A stretch of 64,000 nucleotides of DNA from Porcincola sp945869225 (GTDB lineage: Bacteria > Bacillota > Clostridia > Lachnospirales > Lachnospiraceae), in NCBI RefSeq assembly GCF_052118625.1, contig NZ_JBQKGW010000001.1:62001-126000 (forward strand), in the 5' to 3' direction. The position numbers and the translations under genes are program-made. This document shows positions 15,271 to 24,690 of the stretch, piece after piece. Under the pieces are notes generated by a model. That model was not told the origin of the DNA. It did no database searches and was given only the letters and a program-made list of their open reading frames with translations. Numbering within the stretch: position 1 is the stretch's first letter; each line of letters opens with the position of its first letter.

Positions 15271-17472
15271 ATGGGAAAATATCTGTTTATCGCTGAAAAG
15301 CCAAGCGTCGCGCAGCAGTTTGCCGCGACGCTTGGAGAATCCATGTCCAAGGGCGATGGATACCAGGAATCCGAACATCTTGTCGTGACCTGGTGTCTCG
15401 GCCATCTGGTCACCATGAGTTATCCGGAGGTCTACGACCAGAAGTACAAGAAGTGGAGCCTGGATACTCTTCCTTTTATTCCGAGCACATACAAATATGA
15501 AGTCATCGGCTCTGCCCGCAGGCAGTTTTCTGTGGTGAAAAAACTGCTCAACCGACCGGATGTGGAGCGGATCTATGTCTGTACCGACTCCGGGCGTGAG
15601 GGAGAGTACATCTACCGGCTTGTCCGTCAGATGGCAGACGTCAGGGGCAAGGATGAGCGCCGCGTCTGGATCGACTCGCAGACGGAGGAGGAGATCCGGC
15701 GCGGGATCCATGAGGCAAAGCCGCTCAGTGCCTACGACAATCTGGCGTCCTCCGCCTACCTGCGCGCACAGGAAGACTACCTGATGGGAATTAATTTTTC
15801 ACGCGCGCTGACGCTCCGGTACGGCCGCTCAATGGCCGCCTATCTCGGTGAAAAATACTGCGTGGTCTCTGTCGGGCGGGTGATGACCTGTGTTCTCGGC
15901 ATGGTCGTGAAGCGGGAGCGGGAAATCCGCTGCTTTCAGGAAACGCCCTTCTACCGCATTTTCCTGCTGACGGAAAAGAATGGTTCTCCATTCTCCGCCG
16001 AATGGCGGGCTGTCAAAGGCTCCAGGTACGAGAATTCACCGCTTCTGTACGCACAAAATGGCTTCAGAAAGCGGGAGGACGCGGAAGCCTTTGTCCGGGA
16101 TCTTTCAAAAAACCTGCCTCTTCAAGCCGTTGTGGACAAGTGCGAGAAGAAGACGGAGAAGAAGAACCCGCCCCTTCTGTATAATCTGGCAGAGCTTCAG
16201 AATGACTGCAGCCGGATGTTCCACATCAGCCCGGATCAGACTCTGAATTATGTTCAGGATCTGTATGAGAAGAAGCTCGTCACCTATCCAAGAACCGACG
16301 CGCGCGTCCTCTCCACCGCGATCTCAAAGGAAATTGACCGCAACATCAAAGGGCTTCTGAATTTTCAGCCGGCAGCTGTATACGCAAAAAAGGCGCTGGA
16401 TGACGGAAAGTGGAAGACGATCGCAAAGACGAAATATGTCGATGACAAGCAGATTACCGACCACTATGCGCTGATTCCAACCGGGCAGGGGCTCGGGGCG
16501 CTGAGGAGTCTGAAGGGAACAGAATACGGCGTCTACTGTGCGATTGTAAGACGCTTTCTCTCGATCTTTTATCCACCGGCCATATACCGGAAGATCTCCC
16601 TGACGCTGGACGCGGAGGGCGAGAAATTTTTCTCCTCTTATCGTGTGCTGGAGGATGAAGGATATCTGGCCGTCATGAAAAAACAAAAAGACGCTCAGGG
16701 GAATCCGGCCGCTGCCGGGAAGGAAGGGGCAGATGACAGGGAGGAGGCTTCTGTCCAGGAGGCTGCGGACAAAGAAGCTTCAGACAAGGAAGCTGCAGAC
16801 CAGGCGCTTGGCGAAGTTCTGGAGAAGCTCCGGAAGGGAGAGAAGCTTCCCGTCAGCAGATATGAGATCCGGGAGGGAAAGACCTCGCCGCCAAAGCGGT
16901 ACAATTCGGGATCGATGATCCTCGCGATGGAGAATGCCGGTCAGCTGATCGAGGATGAGGAGCTCCGCGAGCAGATCCGTTCAACCGGCATCGGGACAAG
17001 CGCGACGCGGGCTGAAATTCTCAAAAAGCTCGTGAACAACCGCTACATCGCCCTCAGCAGCAAGACGCAGATTCTGACACCGACGCTCCTCGGCGAGATG
17101 ATCTACGATGTGGTCCGCTGCTCGATCCGGTCACTGCTTGACCCGGCGCTGACAGCCAGCTGGGAAAAGGGGCTGGGCTATGTAGCCGACGGAAAGGTAA
17201 CCCCTGAGCAGTATACGGAGACGATGGACGGGTATGTGTCAAAGTGGACAAACTATGTCAAAGGTGTTCACAATGAATCACAGATGGTTCCGATGTATAA
17301 TGAAGCGGCCGCTTTCTACAAGGCAAGAACGGTCACAGGTTATGCAGGCGGCTCCGGAAAACGCAGGACGTCGGGAAAAACAAAGGCAAAAGCTGCAAAA
17401 GGACTGTCCGGAAAGGCTTCCGGAAGGACAGCCGGGCAGTCAGACAGGAAATCTGATCAGGATGGAGGTTAA
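15271..17472 (+). CDS. topB: DNA topoisomerase III
   Basis: A 733-residue type IA topoisomerase that relaxes and decatenates DNA through a transient 5' phosphotyrosine. The Toprim domain begins with FIAEKPSVAQ and includes DSGREGEYI. The catalytic Tyr339 is in VTYPRTDARVL. A low-complexity acidic insert of about 45 residues (about 473-520, rich in Ala-Asp-Lys-Glu repeats) interrupts the core. The last 40 residues are a Lys/Gly/Ser-rich basic tail likely to touch DNA; no zinc fingers are seen. ATG 15271 gives the proper N-terminus, although its RBS is weak. Confidence 0.94.
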   Translation: MGKYLFIAEKPSVAQQFAATLGESMSKGDGYQESEHLVVTWCLGHLVTMSYPEVYDQKYKKWSLDTLPFIPSTYKYEVIGSARRQFSVVKKLLNRPDVERIYVCTDSGREGEYIYRLVRQMADVRGKDERRVWIDSQTEEEIRRGIHEAKPLSAYDNLASSAYLRAQEDYLMGINFSRALTLRYGRSMAAYLGEKYCVVSVGRVMTCVLGMVVKREREIRCFQETPFYRIFLLTEKNGSPFSAEWRAVKGSRYENSPLLYAQNGFRKREDAEAFVRDLSKNLPLQAVVDKCEKKTEKKNPPLLYNLAELQNDCSRMFHISPDQTLNYVQDLYEKKLVTYPRTDARVLSTAISKEIDRNIKGLLNFQPAAVYAKKALDDGKWKTIAKTKYVDDKQITDHYALIPTGQGLGALRSLKGTEYGVYCAIVRRFLSIFYPPAIYRKISLTLDAEGEKFFSSYRVLEDEGYLAVMKKQKDAQGNPAAAGKEGADDREEASVQEAADKEASDKEAADQALGEVLEKLRKGEKLPVSRYEIREGKTSPPKRYNSGSMILAMENAGQLIEDEELREQIRSTGIGTSATRAEILKKLVNNRYIALSSKTQILTPTLLGEMIYDVVRCSIRSLLDPALTASWEKGLGYVADGKVTPEQYTETMDGYVSKWTNYVKGVHNESQMVPMYNEAAAFYKARTVTGYAGGSGKRRTSGKTKAKAAKGLSGKASGRTAGQSDRKSDQDGG

Positions 17473-17477
17473 CAAGG

Positions 17478-18155
17478 ATGGAACCGTGCAGGATTGAAGA
17501 ACTCTATGATCTCAATGAGACCATTGCAAAGGACCTTTTTAAGGGGGCAGCCTATCCGTGGGAGGTTCTCCCGAAGATCAGGGATTTTATTCTCGAGCTC
17601 GGGAAAACGCTGGACCCGGAGGAATACACGCACAGGCAGTACGGAGAGGATGTCTGGATTCACAAAAGCGCCGTCGTCTTTGACAGCGCTTATATTCACG
17701 GGCCTGCGATCATCTGCAGGGATGCGGAGATCCGCCAGTGTGCTTTCATCCGCGGATGTGCGATCGTCGGCGAGAACGCGACGGTCGGCAATTCGACGGA
17801 ACTGAAGAATGTCGTACTGTTCAACCACGTGGAGGTTCCGCACTATAACTATGTAGGGGATTCCGTCCTTGGCTTCTATGCACACATGGGGGCCGGCGCA
17901 ATCACCTCCAATATCAAGGCGGACCGCAAGAATATCGTGATCCGGGATGGAGAGCATGAGTATGTGACAGGACTTCGCAAAATCGGAGCCCTTCTGGGAG
18001 ATCATGTCGAGGTGGGCTGCAACACCGTTCTGAATCCTGGGACCGTGGTCGGCAGATATACGAACATCTATCCGGTGAACAGTGTCAGAGGAGTGATCCC
18101 GGCGCACAGCATCTACAAGGCGGCCGGAAATATCGTCAGGAAGATTGAAGCATGA
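17478..18155 (+). CDS. left-handed beta-helix (hexapeptide) transferase-like protein
   Basis: A 225-residue protein with an alpha-helical N-terminus (about 1-60) and a left-handed parallel beta-helix of hexapeptide repeats (about 65-210), such as VWIHKSAVVFDSAYIHGPAI. It resembles the acyltransferase half of GlmU and is usually annotated as UDP-N-acetylglucosamine pyrophosphorylase-related, but it lacks a nucleotidyltransferase domain. The actual reaction is unknown. Its TGA overlaps the ATG of the topoisomerase B subunit (ATGA at 18152-18155), so the two are translationally coupled. The ATG lies five bases after topB. Confidence 0.8.
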   Translation: MEPCRIEELYDLNETIAKDLFKGAAYPWEVLPKIRDFILELGKTLDPEEYTHRQYGEDVWIHKSAVVFDSAYIHGPAIICRDAEIRQCAFIRGCAIVGENATVGNSTELKNVVLFNHVEVPHYNYVGDSVLGFYAHMGAGAITSNIKADRKNIVIRDGEHEYVTGLRKIGALLGDHVEVGCNTVLNPGTVVGRYTNIYPVNSVRGVIPAHSIYKAAGNIVRKIEA

Positions 18156-20071
18156 CAGAAAATTACGACGCAAGTTCCATACAGGTCATCGAAGGACTGG
18201 AAGCGGTCCGGAGGAGACCTGGCATGTATATCGGCAGTACCTCCCGGCGCGGGCTGAATCATCTGGTCTATGAAATTGTCGACAACTCTGTCGATGAGCA
18301 CCTGGCCGGGTACTGCACCAGAATCGATGTGACGCTGAACGCGGATGGCAGCTGCACGGTCGGCGATAACGGGCGCGGAATTCCGGTCGGCATGCACCAG
18401 AAGGGCGTTTCGGCGGAGCGTGTTGTCTTCACGACGCTCCATGCCGGCGGTAAGTTCGACAGCGATGCCTACAAGACCTCCGGCGGCCTTCATGGCGTCG
18501 GCTCCTCTGTTGTCAATGCCCTCTCGGAGTGGATGGATGTCCAGGTGAAAAGAGAAGGGAAGATTTTCCATGACCGGTACCGGAGGGGCAAGCCGGACCT
18601 TGCGCTTGAAAAGGGTCTCCTCCCGGTCATCGGGAAAACGAAGGAGACAGGAACCACCATCACCTTCCTGCCGGATCCGGAGATCTTCGAGCAGACCACA
18701 AGGTTTTCCGCCACCGAGATCAAAAGCAGACTCCACGAGACAACGTATCTGAATCCGGAGCTGACCATTGTGTTCCGTGATCAGAGGGATGGACGGGACG
18801 AGGAGCTGACTTTCCATGAACCGGAAGGAATTCTGGGCTTTATACGGGACCTGAACAAGAACAAGGAAGCTGTCTGCGAGCCCATCTATGTCAGGGGGAT
18901 CAGCGACGGAATCCAGGTAGAGGTTGCGCTCCAGTACATCAACGAATTCCATGAGAATATTCTGGGTTTCTGCAACAACATCTTCAACTCGGAAGGCGGT
19001 ACCCATCTGACCGGGTTCAAGACTGCATTTACCACCGTCATGAACACCTACGCACGGGAGCTTGGAATCCTGAAGGAGAAGGATGCCAACTTCACCGGGG
19101 CAGACATCCGGAACGGCTGCACGGCCGTCATTTCCATCCGTCATCCGGATCCTAGCTTCGAGGGGCAGACAAAGACAAAGCTCGACAATGCCGATGCTGC
19201 CCGGGCCGTCGCGAAGGTTACTTCAGATGAATTTTCCAGGTACTTCGACAAGAATCTCGGCGCGCTCAGGGAAGTGCTGGGCTGTGCGGAGAAGGCGGCG
19301 AAGATCCGGAAAACCGAAGAAAAGGCAAAGACAAACCTTCTGACAAAGCAGAAGTATTCCTTCGATTCCAATGGAAAGCTGGCAAACTGCGAAAGCCGGG
19401 ACGCCTCAAAGTGCGAGATCTTCATCGTCGAGGGAGATTCCGCCGGCGGTTCGGCCAAGACCGCCCGCGACCGGAATTTCCAGGCGATTCTGCCGATCCG
19501 CGGCAAGATCCTGAACGTGGAGAAGGCCTCGATCGACAAGGTGCTGGCGAACGAAGAGATCAAGACAATGATCAATTCATTTGGCTGCGGATTTTCAGAA
19601 GGCTACGGGAATGATTTTGACATCACAAAGCTGCGCTACGACAAAATCATCATCATGGCGGATGCCGATGTCGACGGCGCGCATATCTGTACGCTTCTTC
19701 TGACCCTGTTCTACCGGTTCATGCCGGATCTGATCGGCGAGGGACATGTCTATATTGCGATGCCTCCGCTGTACAAGGCGATCCCGCAGAAGGGGAAGGA
19801 AGAATACCTCTTCGATGATGAGGCGCTGGCGCGCTACAGGAAGCACCACAAGTCCGGCTTCACGCTTCAGCGCTACAAGGGACTTGGCGAAATGGATCCG
19901 GAACAGCTCTGGGAGACGACGCTGAACCCTGAGACGCGCACAATGCGGCGGGTCGAGATCGAGGACGGACGGAGTGCCTCCGATATCACCGCGCTTCTCA
20001 TGGGCAACGACGTCCCGCCCAGACGGGAATTCATTCATGAGCATGCACGCGACGCGGCGCTCGATGTGTAA
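18152..20071 (+). CDS. parE: type IIA topoisomerase subunit B (ParE/GyrB)
   Basis: A 639-residue ATPase subunit of topoisomerase IV or gyrase. The GHKL ATPase domain shows EIVDNSVDEHLAG, DNGRGIPVG and GGLHGVGSSVVNALS. Toprim motifs EGDSAGGSAK and DADVDGAHI bind the catalytic metals, and QRYKGLGEM is near the C-terminus. Length suits either ParE or Gram-positive GyrB. I favour ParE because its partner gene lacks a GyrA-box in the C-terminal domain. The A subunit follows after 80 bases. Family assignment is certain; gyrase versus topo IV is moderately sure. Confidence 0.85.
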   Translation: MTENYDASSIQVIEGLEAVRRRPGMYIGSTSRRGLNHLVYEIVDNSVDEHLAGYCTRIDVTLNADGSCTVGDNGRGIPVGMHQKGVSAERVVFTTLHAGGKFDSDAYKTSGGLHGVGSSVVNALSEWMDVQVKREGKIFHDRYRRGKPDLALEKGLLPVIGKTKETGTTITFLPDPEIFEQTTRFSATEIKSRLHETTYLNPELTIVFRDQRDGRDEELTFHEPEGILGFIRDLNKNKEAVCEPIYVRGISDGIQVEVALQYINEFHENILGFCNNIFNSEGGTHLTGFKTAFTTVMNTYARELGILKEKDANFTGADIRNGCTAVISIRHPDPSFEGQTKTKLDNADAARAVAKVTSDEFSRYFDKNLGALREVLGCAEKAAKIRKTEEKAKTNLLTKQKYSFDSNGKLANCESRDASKCEIFIVEGDSAGGSAKTARDRNFQAILPIRGKILNVEKASIDKVLANEEIKTMINSFGCGFSEGYGNDFDITKLRYDKIIIMADADVDGAHICTLLLTLFYRFMPDLIGEGHVYIAMPPLYKAIPQKGKEEYLFDDEALARYRKHHKSGFTLQRYKGLGEMDPEQLWETTLNPETRTMRRVEIEDGRSASDITALLMGNDVPPRREFIHEHARDAALDV

Positions 20072-20151
20072 GCCTTCCGGCACGCACATGAAAAGCAGAT
20101 CATCAGATCTCTGAACGCTTGTTAAGGAATATAAAAGGAACATAAAAACAG

Positions 20152-22392
20152 ATGGCACAGGAAATCATTCAGACTGAGTACAGCGAGATTATGCAGAAGT
20201 CCTACATCGATTATGCGATGAGCGTCATCGTGGCGAGGGCGCTTCCGGATGTCCGGGACGGGCTGAAGCCAGTCCAGCGCCGGACGCTGTATGACATGTA
20301 TGAACTCGGAACCCGGTACGACAAGCCCTACAGAAAAAGTGCGAGGATCGTCGGAGATACGATGGGTAAATTCCATCCGCACGGAGATTCGTCCATCTAC
20401 GGCGCGCTTGTCGTGATGGCGCAGGACTTCAAGATGGGACTGCCGCTTGTGGACGGGCACGGCAATTTCGGATCGATCGAGGGAGACGGAGCCGCTGCCA
20501 TGCGGTATACAGAGGCCCGTCTCCAGAAAATGACGCAGGAGGTCTTTCTCTCCGATCTCGACCGGAATGTCGTGGACTTTGTTCCGAACTTCGATGAGAC
20601 GGAGAAGGAACCGGTCGTGCTGCCTGCGCGGATCCCGAATCTGCTTGTGAACGGTTCGGAGGGCATCGCCGTCGGCATGGCGACAAACATTCCGCCGCAC
20701 AACCTCGGCGAGGTCATCGATGCAACCATCGCCCTGATCCGGGATCAGAACCTTTCGGATGAAAAGCTGATGGACATCGTGAAGGGACCAGATTTCCCGA
20801 CAGGCGGCATCGTCGTCAACCAGGATGAGCTGGCTGAAATCTACAGAACCGGAACCGGCAGGATCCGCATCCGCGGAAAGGTCGAGGTCGAAAAGATTCC
20901 GCGCACCGAACGCCAGCGGCTGGTTGTGACGCAGATTCCGTACACAATGATCGGGATGGGAATCGGGAAGTTTCTCAACGACTGTGCGGCGCTTGCCGAC
21001 AGCCGGCTTGGAAGCGAGATTGCCGATATTTCAAACCAGTCCTCAAAGGAAGGCATCCGGATCGTGCTGGATCTCCGCAAGGGGGCGGATCCGTCTTATA
21101 TCGAAAAGCTTCTCTATAAAAAGACACGGCTGGAGGATACCTTCGGCGTCAATATGCTTGCGGTCGCGGACGGACGTCCTGAGACGCTTTCCCTCCGCCG
21201 GATTCTGGAAGCGCACATCGATTTCCAGTTCGATATCGCGACGCGGAAATATACCAGCCTGCTGAAAAGCGAGGAGAAGAAGAAGGAGATTCAGGAAGGC
21301 CTGATCCGTGCGGTCGATGTGATTGACCTGATCATCGAGATCCTCCGCGGCTCAAAGGACCGGAAGATGGCAAAGGACTGCCTTGTGACAGGAACGACAG
21401 AGGGAATCCGCTTCAAAACGGTAAAATCACAGAAGGCGGCTTCAAAGCTGCACTTTACAGAGACGCAGGCAGACGCAATCCTGGAGATGAAGCTCTACCG
21501 CCTGATCGGTCTCGAGCTTGACTCGCTCCAGGCGGACTATGATCAGACGCTGAAGAATATCGCGGCGTACACCGATATTCTGAACAGCTACGACTCAATG
21601 GCCAATGTGATCATCTCGGAGCTTCTGTCCTATAAGAAGGCCTATGCGCGTCCGCGCAGGACGGTCATCACGAATGCCGGTGCGGTTGTGATCGAGGAGA
21701 AGAAGGCGGAGGCATACCCGTGCGTCTTCCTGATGGACCGCTTCGGGTATGCCCGGACGGTGGACGAGTCTGTATATGAGAAAAACCGGGAAGCGGCGGA
21801 TTCCGAGAACCGGATCGTCGTGCATACGATGAGTGACGCGAAGCTCTGTATCTACACGGACACTGGCCGGCAGCATATTCTCAGAGTCGAGGATGTTCCC
21901 CATGGCAAGTTCCGCGACAAGGGAACACCGATCGACAACCTCTGCAACTATGATTCGAAGGACGAACTCTACATCGATGTGATCCCGCTTTCCGACATCG
22001 TCAACATGCGGCTGATCTTCGTGACGGAGGGAGGTTTTGTCAAGCAGGTGGAGGGCTCGGAATTTGACGTCGCCAAGAAGACGGTTGCGGCAACAAAGCT
22101 GGATGAAGGCGACCGGCTTCTGTCCGTCCATCTCGCTCATTTCCAGACGACGATGGTGCTCCACACTGCCAATCAGTATCTTCTGCGGATGAACGAGGAC
22201 GATATCCCGCTGCAGAAAAAAAATGCACGCGGTGTGCGCGGCATCCTGCTCGGGGAGTCCGACCGTGTTGAGAATGTCTGGTATCTGGAGGAAGGGGCGC
22301 CGACGGAGGCTGTAATTGAGGAGAAAACCGTTGCTTTGAACCATCTGAAGATCTCCCAGCGGGGCACGAAGGGCACAAAGCTCCGCAAATGA
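20152..22392 (+). CDS. parC: type IIA topoisomerase subunit A (ParC/GyrA)
   Basis: A 746-residue DNA-cleaving subunit. The catalytic Tyr119 lies in AAMRYTEARL and the winged-helix segment HPHGDSSIYG precedes it. The C-terminal beta-pinwheel region has no QRRGGKG-type GyrA-box, only a terminal QRGTKGTK, so topo IV is more likely than gyrase. At the position of E. coli GyrA Asp87, which anchors the quinolone water-metal bridge, this protein has Gly84; the matching Ser (Ser80) is retained. RBS AAAAGGAA precedes the ATG at a long spacing. Paralogue identity remains moderately uncertain. Confidence 0.85.
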   Translation: MAQEIIQTEYSEIMQKSYIDYAMSVIVARALPDVRDGLKPVQRRTLYDMYELGTRYDKPYRKSARIVGDTMGKFHPHGDSSIYGALVVMAQDFKMGLPLVDGHGNFGSIEGDGAAAMRYTEARLQKMTQEVFLSDLDRNVVDFVPNFDETEKEPVVLPARIPNLLVNGSEGIAVGMATNIPPHNLGEVIDATIALIRDQNLSDEKLMDIVKGPDFPTGGIVVNQDELAEIYRTGTGRIRIRGKVEVEKIPRTERQRLVVTQIPYTMIGMGIGKFLNDCAALADSRLGSEIADISNQSSKEGIRIVLDLRKGADPSYIEKLLYKKTRLEDTFGVNMLAVADGRPETLSLRRILEAHIDFQFDIATRKYTSLLKSEEKKKEIQEGLIRAVDVIDLIIEILRGSKDRKMAKDCLVTGTTEGIRFKTVKSQKAASKLHFTETQADAILEMKLYRLIGLELDSLQADYDQTLKNIAAYTDILNSYDSMANVIISELLSYKKAYARPRRTVITNAGAVVIEEKKAEAYPCVFLMDRFGYARTVDESVYEKNREAADSENRIVVHTMSDAKLCIYTDTGRQHILRVEDVPHGKFRDKGTPIDNLCNYDSKDELYIDVIPLSDIVNMRLIFVTEGGFVKQVEGSEFDVAKKTVAATKLDEGDRLLSVHLAHFQTTMVLHTANQYLLRMNEDDIPLQKKNARGVRGILLGESDRVENVWYLEEGAPTEAVIEEKTVALNHLKISQRGTKGTKLRK

Positions 22393-22425
22393 GCCGGATT
22401 TTACATGAAATTGATGCCAAATGAC

Positions 22426-22454
22426 TTGAAATCTATATCTTGTAGTGGTAGAGT
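22426..22454 (+). promoter_or_regulatory. promoter of the rimP-nusA-infB operon
   Basis: TTGAAA (22426-22431) and TAGAGT (22449-22454) are separated by 17 bp, the same -10 as the asd promoter. It lies directly after the topoisomerase A gene and before the leader hairpin. Confidence 0.6.
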
Positions 22455-22480
22455 ACAGAGAGTATCAGATAACTGTCGAC

Positions 22481-22513
22481 GAAGAACGGGTTAAAAAACC
22501 CGTTCTTCTTTCG
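22481..22513 (+). terminator. leader hairpin (attenuator-like) before rimP
   Basis: A perfect 12-bp stem (22481-22492 with 22497-22508) with an AAAA loop is followed by a short pyrimidine run (CTTCTTTC). It lies about 15-20 bases before the rimP start and downstream of the promoter. It could attenuate the operon, possibly through NusA, or terminate read-through from parC. Confidence 0.6.
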
Positions 22514-22527
22514 TGTAGAGGGGAAAC

Positions 22528-23004
22528 ATGAACAAGGCCGTTTATGAAGAAAAGACGGAGCAGCTCCTTCTCCCGATTACAGAGGCCGGAGGCTATGAGC
22601 TGGTCGATGTAGAGTTTGTGAAGGAAGGCGGCAGCTGGTATCTGCGCGGTTACATCGACAAGCCTGGCGGAGTGACGGTGGATGACTGTGAGCGTGTCAG
22701 CCGGTCGCTGGAGGCTGAGCTGGACAGAGAAGATTTCATCGCAGAGCCCTATATCCTGGAGATTTCCTCTCCCGGACTCGGCAGACCGCTGAAAAAGGAA
22801 AAGGATTTTGTGAGAAACAGGGGGAAGGACGTCGAGATCAGACTGTTCCGTCCGCAGGAGCATGAGAAAAACTGGGAGGGGACCCTTTCAGACTGGGATG
22901 CACAAACCATTACACTGCTGACGGACCAGGGGACAGACTCTGAACGGGACGTTACTTTCAGCAGGGAGAATATTGCCCTGATCAGGGAAGCATTTGACTG
23001 GTAA
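22528..23004 (+). CDS. rimP: ribosome maturation factor RimP
   Basis: A 158-residue RimP, needed for 30S subunit maturation. The N-terminal alpha/beta domain contains YELVDVEFVKEGGSWYLRGYID and the C-terminal Sm-like domain begins near residue 90 after the conserved LEISSPGLGRPL. Length is typical. GAGGGGAAAC precedes the ATG. It is the first gene of the rimP-nusA-rnpM-L7Ae-infB-rbfA unit, an order conserved across Firmicutes, with nusA starting 23 bases downstream. Confidence 0.96.
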   Translation: MNKAVYEEKTEQLLLPITEAGGYELVDVEFVKEGGSWYLRGYIDKPGGVTVDDCERVSRSLEAELDREDFIAEPYILEISSPGLGRPLKKEKDFVRNRGKDVEIRLFRPQEHEKNWEGTLSDWDAQTITLLTDQGTDSERDVTFSRENIALIREAFDW

Positions 23005-23027
23005 TCCGGGAGGTTGAGGGAAAAATT

Positions 23028-24353
23028 ATGAACGACGAATTATTCGATTCCTTGCAGTTACTTGAGAAGGAAAAAGGCATCAAGGCGGACGTGCTGATGG
23101 ATGCGATCAAATCCTCTCTGACAATCGCCTGCGAGAAGAATTTCAAACGGCAGGGGCTGACGAATGTCTCTGTCCGGATGGACCCGGTCAAACGCACGCT
23201 CGGTGTCTACCTTGACAAGACGGTCGTGGAAGATGTCGAGGACCCGCTGACGCAGATCTCCCTTGGCGACGCGCAGATGCGGAATGGAAAGTACCAGCTT
23301 GGAGATATTGTTCCGGAGGAAGTCAATTCCCGCGGGTTCAACCGCATCGCGGTCAAGAGCGCCAAGGACGTCATCATGCAGCAGGTGCGCGAGGCTGAGC
23401 GCATGAGCCTGTATGCGGATTACTTTGACAAGGAGAATAAGGTCATCACCGGAAAAGTTCAGCGTTATGTCGGCCGCAACGTGATCATCAATCTGGGCAA
23501 GGTCGATGCGATGCTGACGGAAAGCGAGCTGATCCACGGGGAAACATTTTATCCGAATGAACGGGTCAAGGTTTATATCGTTCGTGTGGAGAACGGAACC
23601 AAGGGCCCGAGAATCGTGCTTTCCAGAAAGTCTCCGAATTTTGTGCGGGCGCTCTTCGAGGAGGAGGTCGCGGAAGTCGCGGATGGAACGGTTGAGATCA
23701 AGGCGATTGCGCGCGAGGCGGGATCCCGCTCGAAGATGGCGGTCTGGTCCAATGTCGACAACGTGGATGCTGTCGGGGCCTGCGTCGGCCAGAACGGAAG
23801 CCGTGTGGCCGCCGTCGTCGACGAACTGGGCGGAGAGAAGATCGACATCGTCGCGTGGGATGAAAACCCGGCATACTTTATTGAAAACGCTCTCAGCCCT
23901 GCGAAGGTTGTCACCGTTCTGGTTGACGAGGATGAGCGCTCCGCGAAGGTTGTCGTTCCGGATTACCAGCTTTCTCTTGCAATCGGCAAGGAAGGCCAGA
24001 ATGCAAGGCTGACCGCAAGGCTGACCGGCTTCAAGATCGACATCAAGTCCGAGACACAGGCAATCGAGTCCGGCGAGCTTGAAGAGTTCCAGAACGAGTA
24101 CTATGACGATGGGAACGGAGATTATTCCGCGGAGGATGACGGTTCCTACGGCGAGGATTCAGACGATCTCTACAACGATGAGGCTTCTGCTGACGCGGCG
24201 GCGCTTTATGACGACGCGATGTACGGCAGCTCTGAAGCGGATGAGGACCATTCTTTCGGACAGGATATACCGGATGAGGACGAGGCGCCGGCTGAAAACG
24301 AGGCACCGGATGAGAACAGCGACGGCAGCCTGGGAAACGGCGAGGCTGAGTGA
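23028..24353 (+). CDS. nusA: transcription termination/antitermination factor NusA
   Basis: A 441-residue NusA that binds RNA polymerase and nascent RNA to control pausing and termination. The N-terminal polymerase-binding domain occupies about 1-130, S1 about 135-200 and two KH domains about 205-345 (GQNGSRV and GKEGQNARLT are the KH GxxG loops). After that comes a tail of about 90 residues (350-441) very rich in Asp, Glu, Tyr and Ser, which is unusual since Gram-positive NusA normally stops after the KH domains. The tail may bind other proteins or mask RNA binding. Confidence 0.96.
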   Translation: MNDELFDSLQLLEKEKGIKADVLMDAIKSSLTIACEKNFKRQGLTNVSVRMDPVKRTLGVYLDKTVVEDVEDPLTQISLGDAQMRNGKYQLGDIVPEEVNSRGFNRIAVKSAKDVIMQQVREAERMSLYADYFDKENKVITGKVQRYVGRNVIINLGKVDAMLTESELIHGETFYPNERVKVYIVRVENGTKGPRIVLSRKSPNFVRALFEEEVAEVADGTVEIKAIAREAGSRSKMAVWSNVDNVDAVGACVGQNGSRVAAVVDELGGEKIDIVAWDENPAYFIENALSPAKVVTVLVDEDERSAKVVVPDYQLSLAIGKEGQNARLTARLTGFKIDIKSETQAIESGELEEFQNEYYDDGNGDYSAEDDGSYGEDSDDLYNDEASADAAALYDDAMYGSSEADEDHSFGQDIPDEDEAPAENEAPDENSDGSLGNGEAE

Positions 24354-24420
24354 CGGCTGCTGAAGGCTGTGGCTGAAGAGCGCCGGAGAGATGATGAACG
24401 GGTTCCGGAACAGGGGGAAT

Positions 24421-24690
24421 ATGGCACAGGTCAGAAAACAACCGCTCCGTAAGTGTGCGGGATGCGGACTTATGAAAGAAAAAAAAGAGCTGGTTCGGAT
24501 CGTAAAAACAGAAGCCGGCACAGTCCGGATCGATCAGACCGGAAAGCTGAACGGACGAGGCGTCTATCTCTGCCGGGATACCGGATGTCTGCAGAAGGCG
24601 CGGAAAAGCCGGGCTCTTGAGCGGAGCCTGAAGTGTGCCGTCCCGCCTGATGTCTATGATGAAATCGGGAGGCAGCTGGATGGCGGATAA
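24421..24690 (+). CDS. rnpM: RNase P modulator RnpM (YlxR)
   Basis: An 89-residue YlxR-family protein, recently described as a modulator of RNase P activity. The family core RKCAGCGLMKEKKELVRIV, the later GRGVYLC segment and a basic C-terminal helix are all present. I prefer ATG 24421 because the protein then begins like other members; an upstream ATG at 24391 has GGAGAG immediately before it, too close for normal initiation. The gene overlaps the L7Ae-like gene by 11 bases, as in other Firmicutes. Confidence 0.9.
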   Translation: MAQVRKQPLRKCAGCGLMKEKKELVRIVKTEAGTVRIDQTGKLNGRGVYLCRDTGCLQKARKSRALERSLKCAVPPDVYDEIGRQLDGG

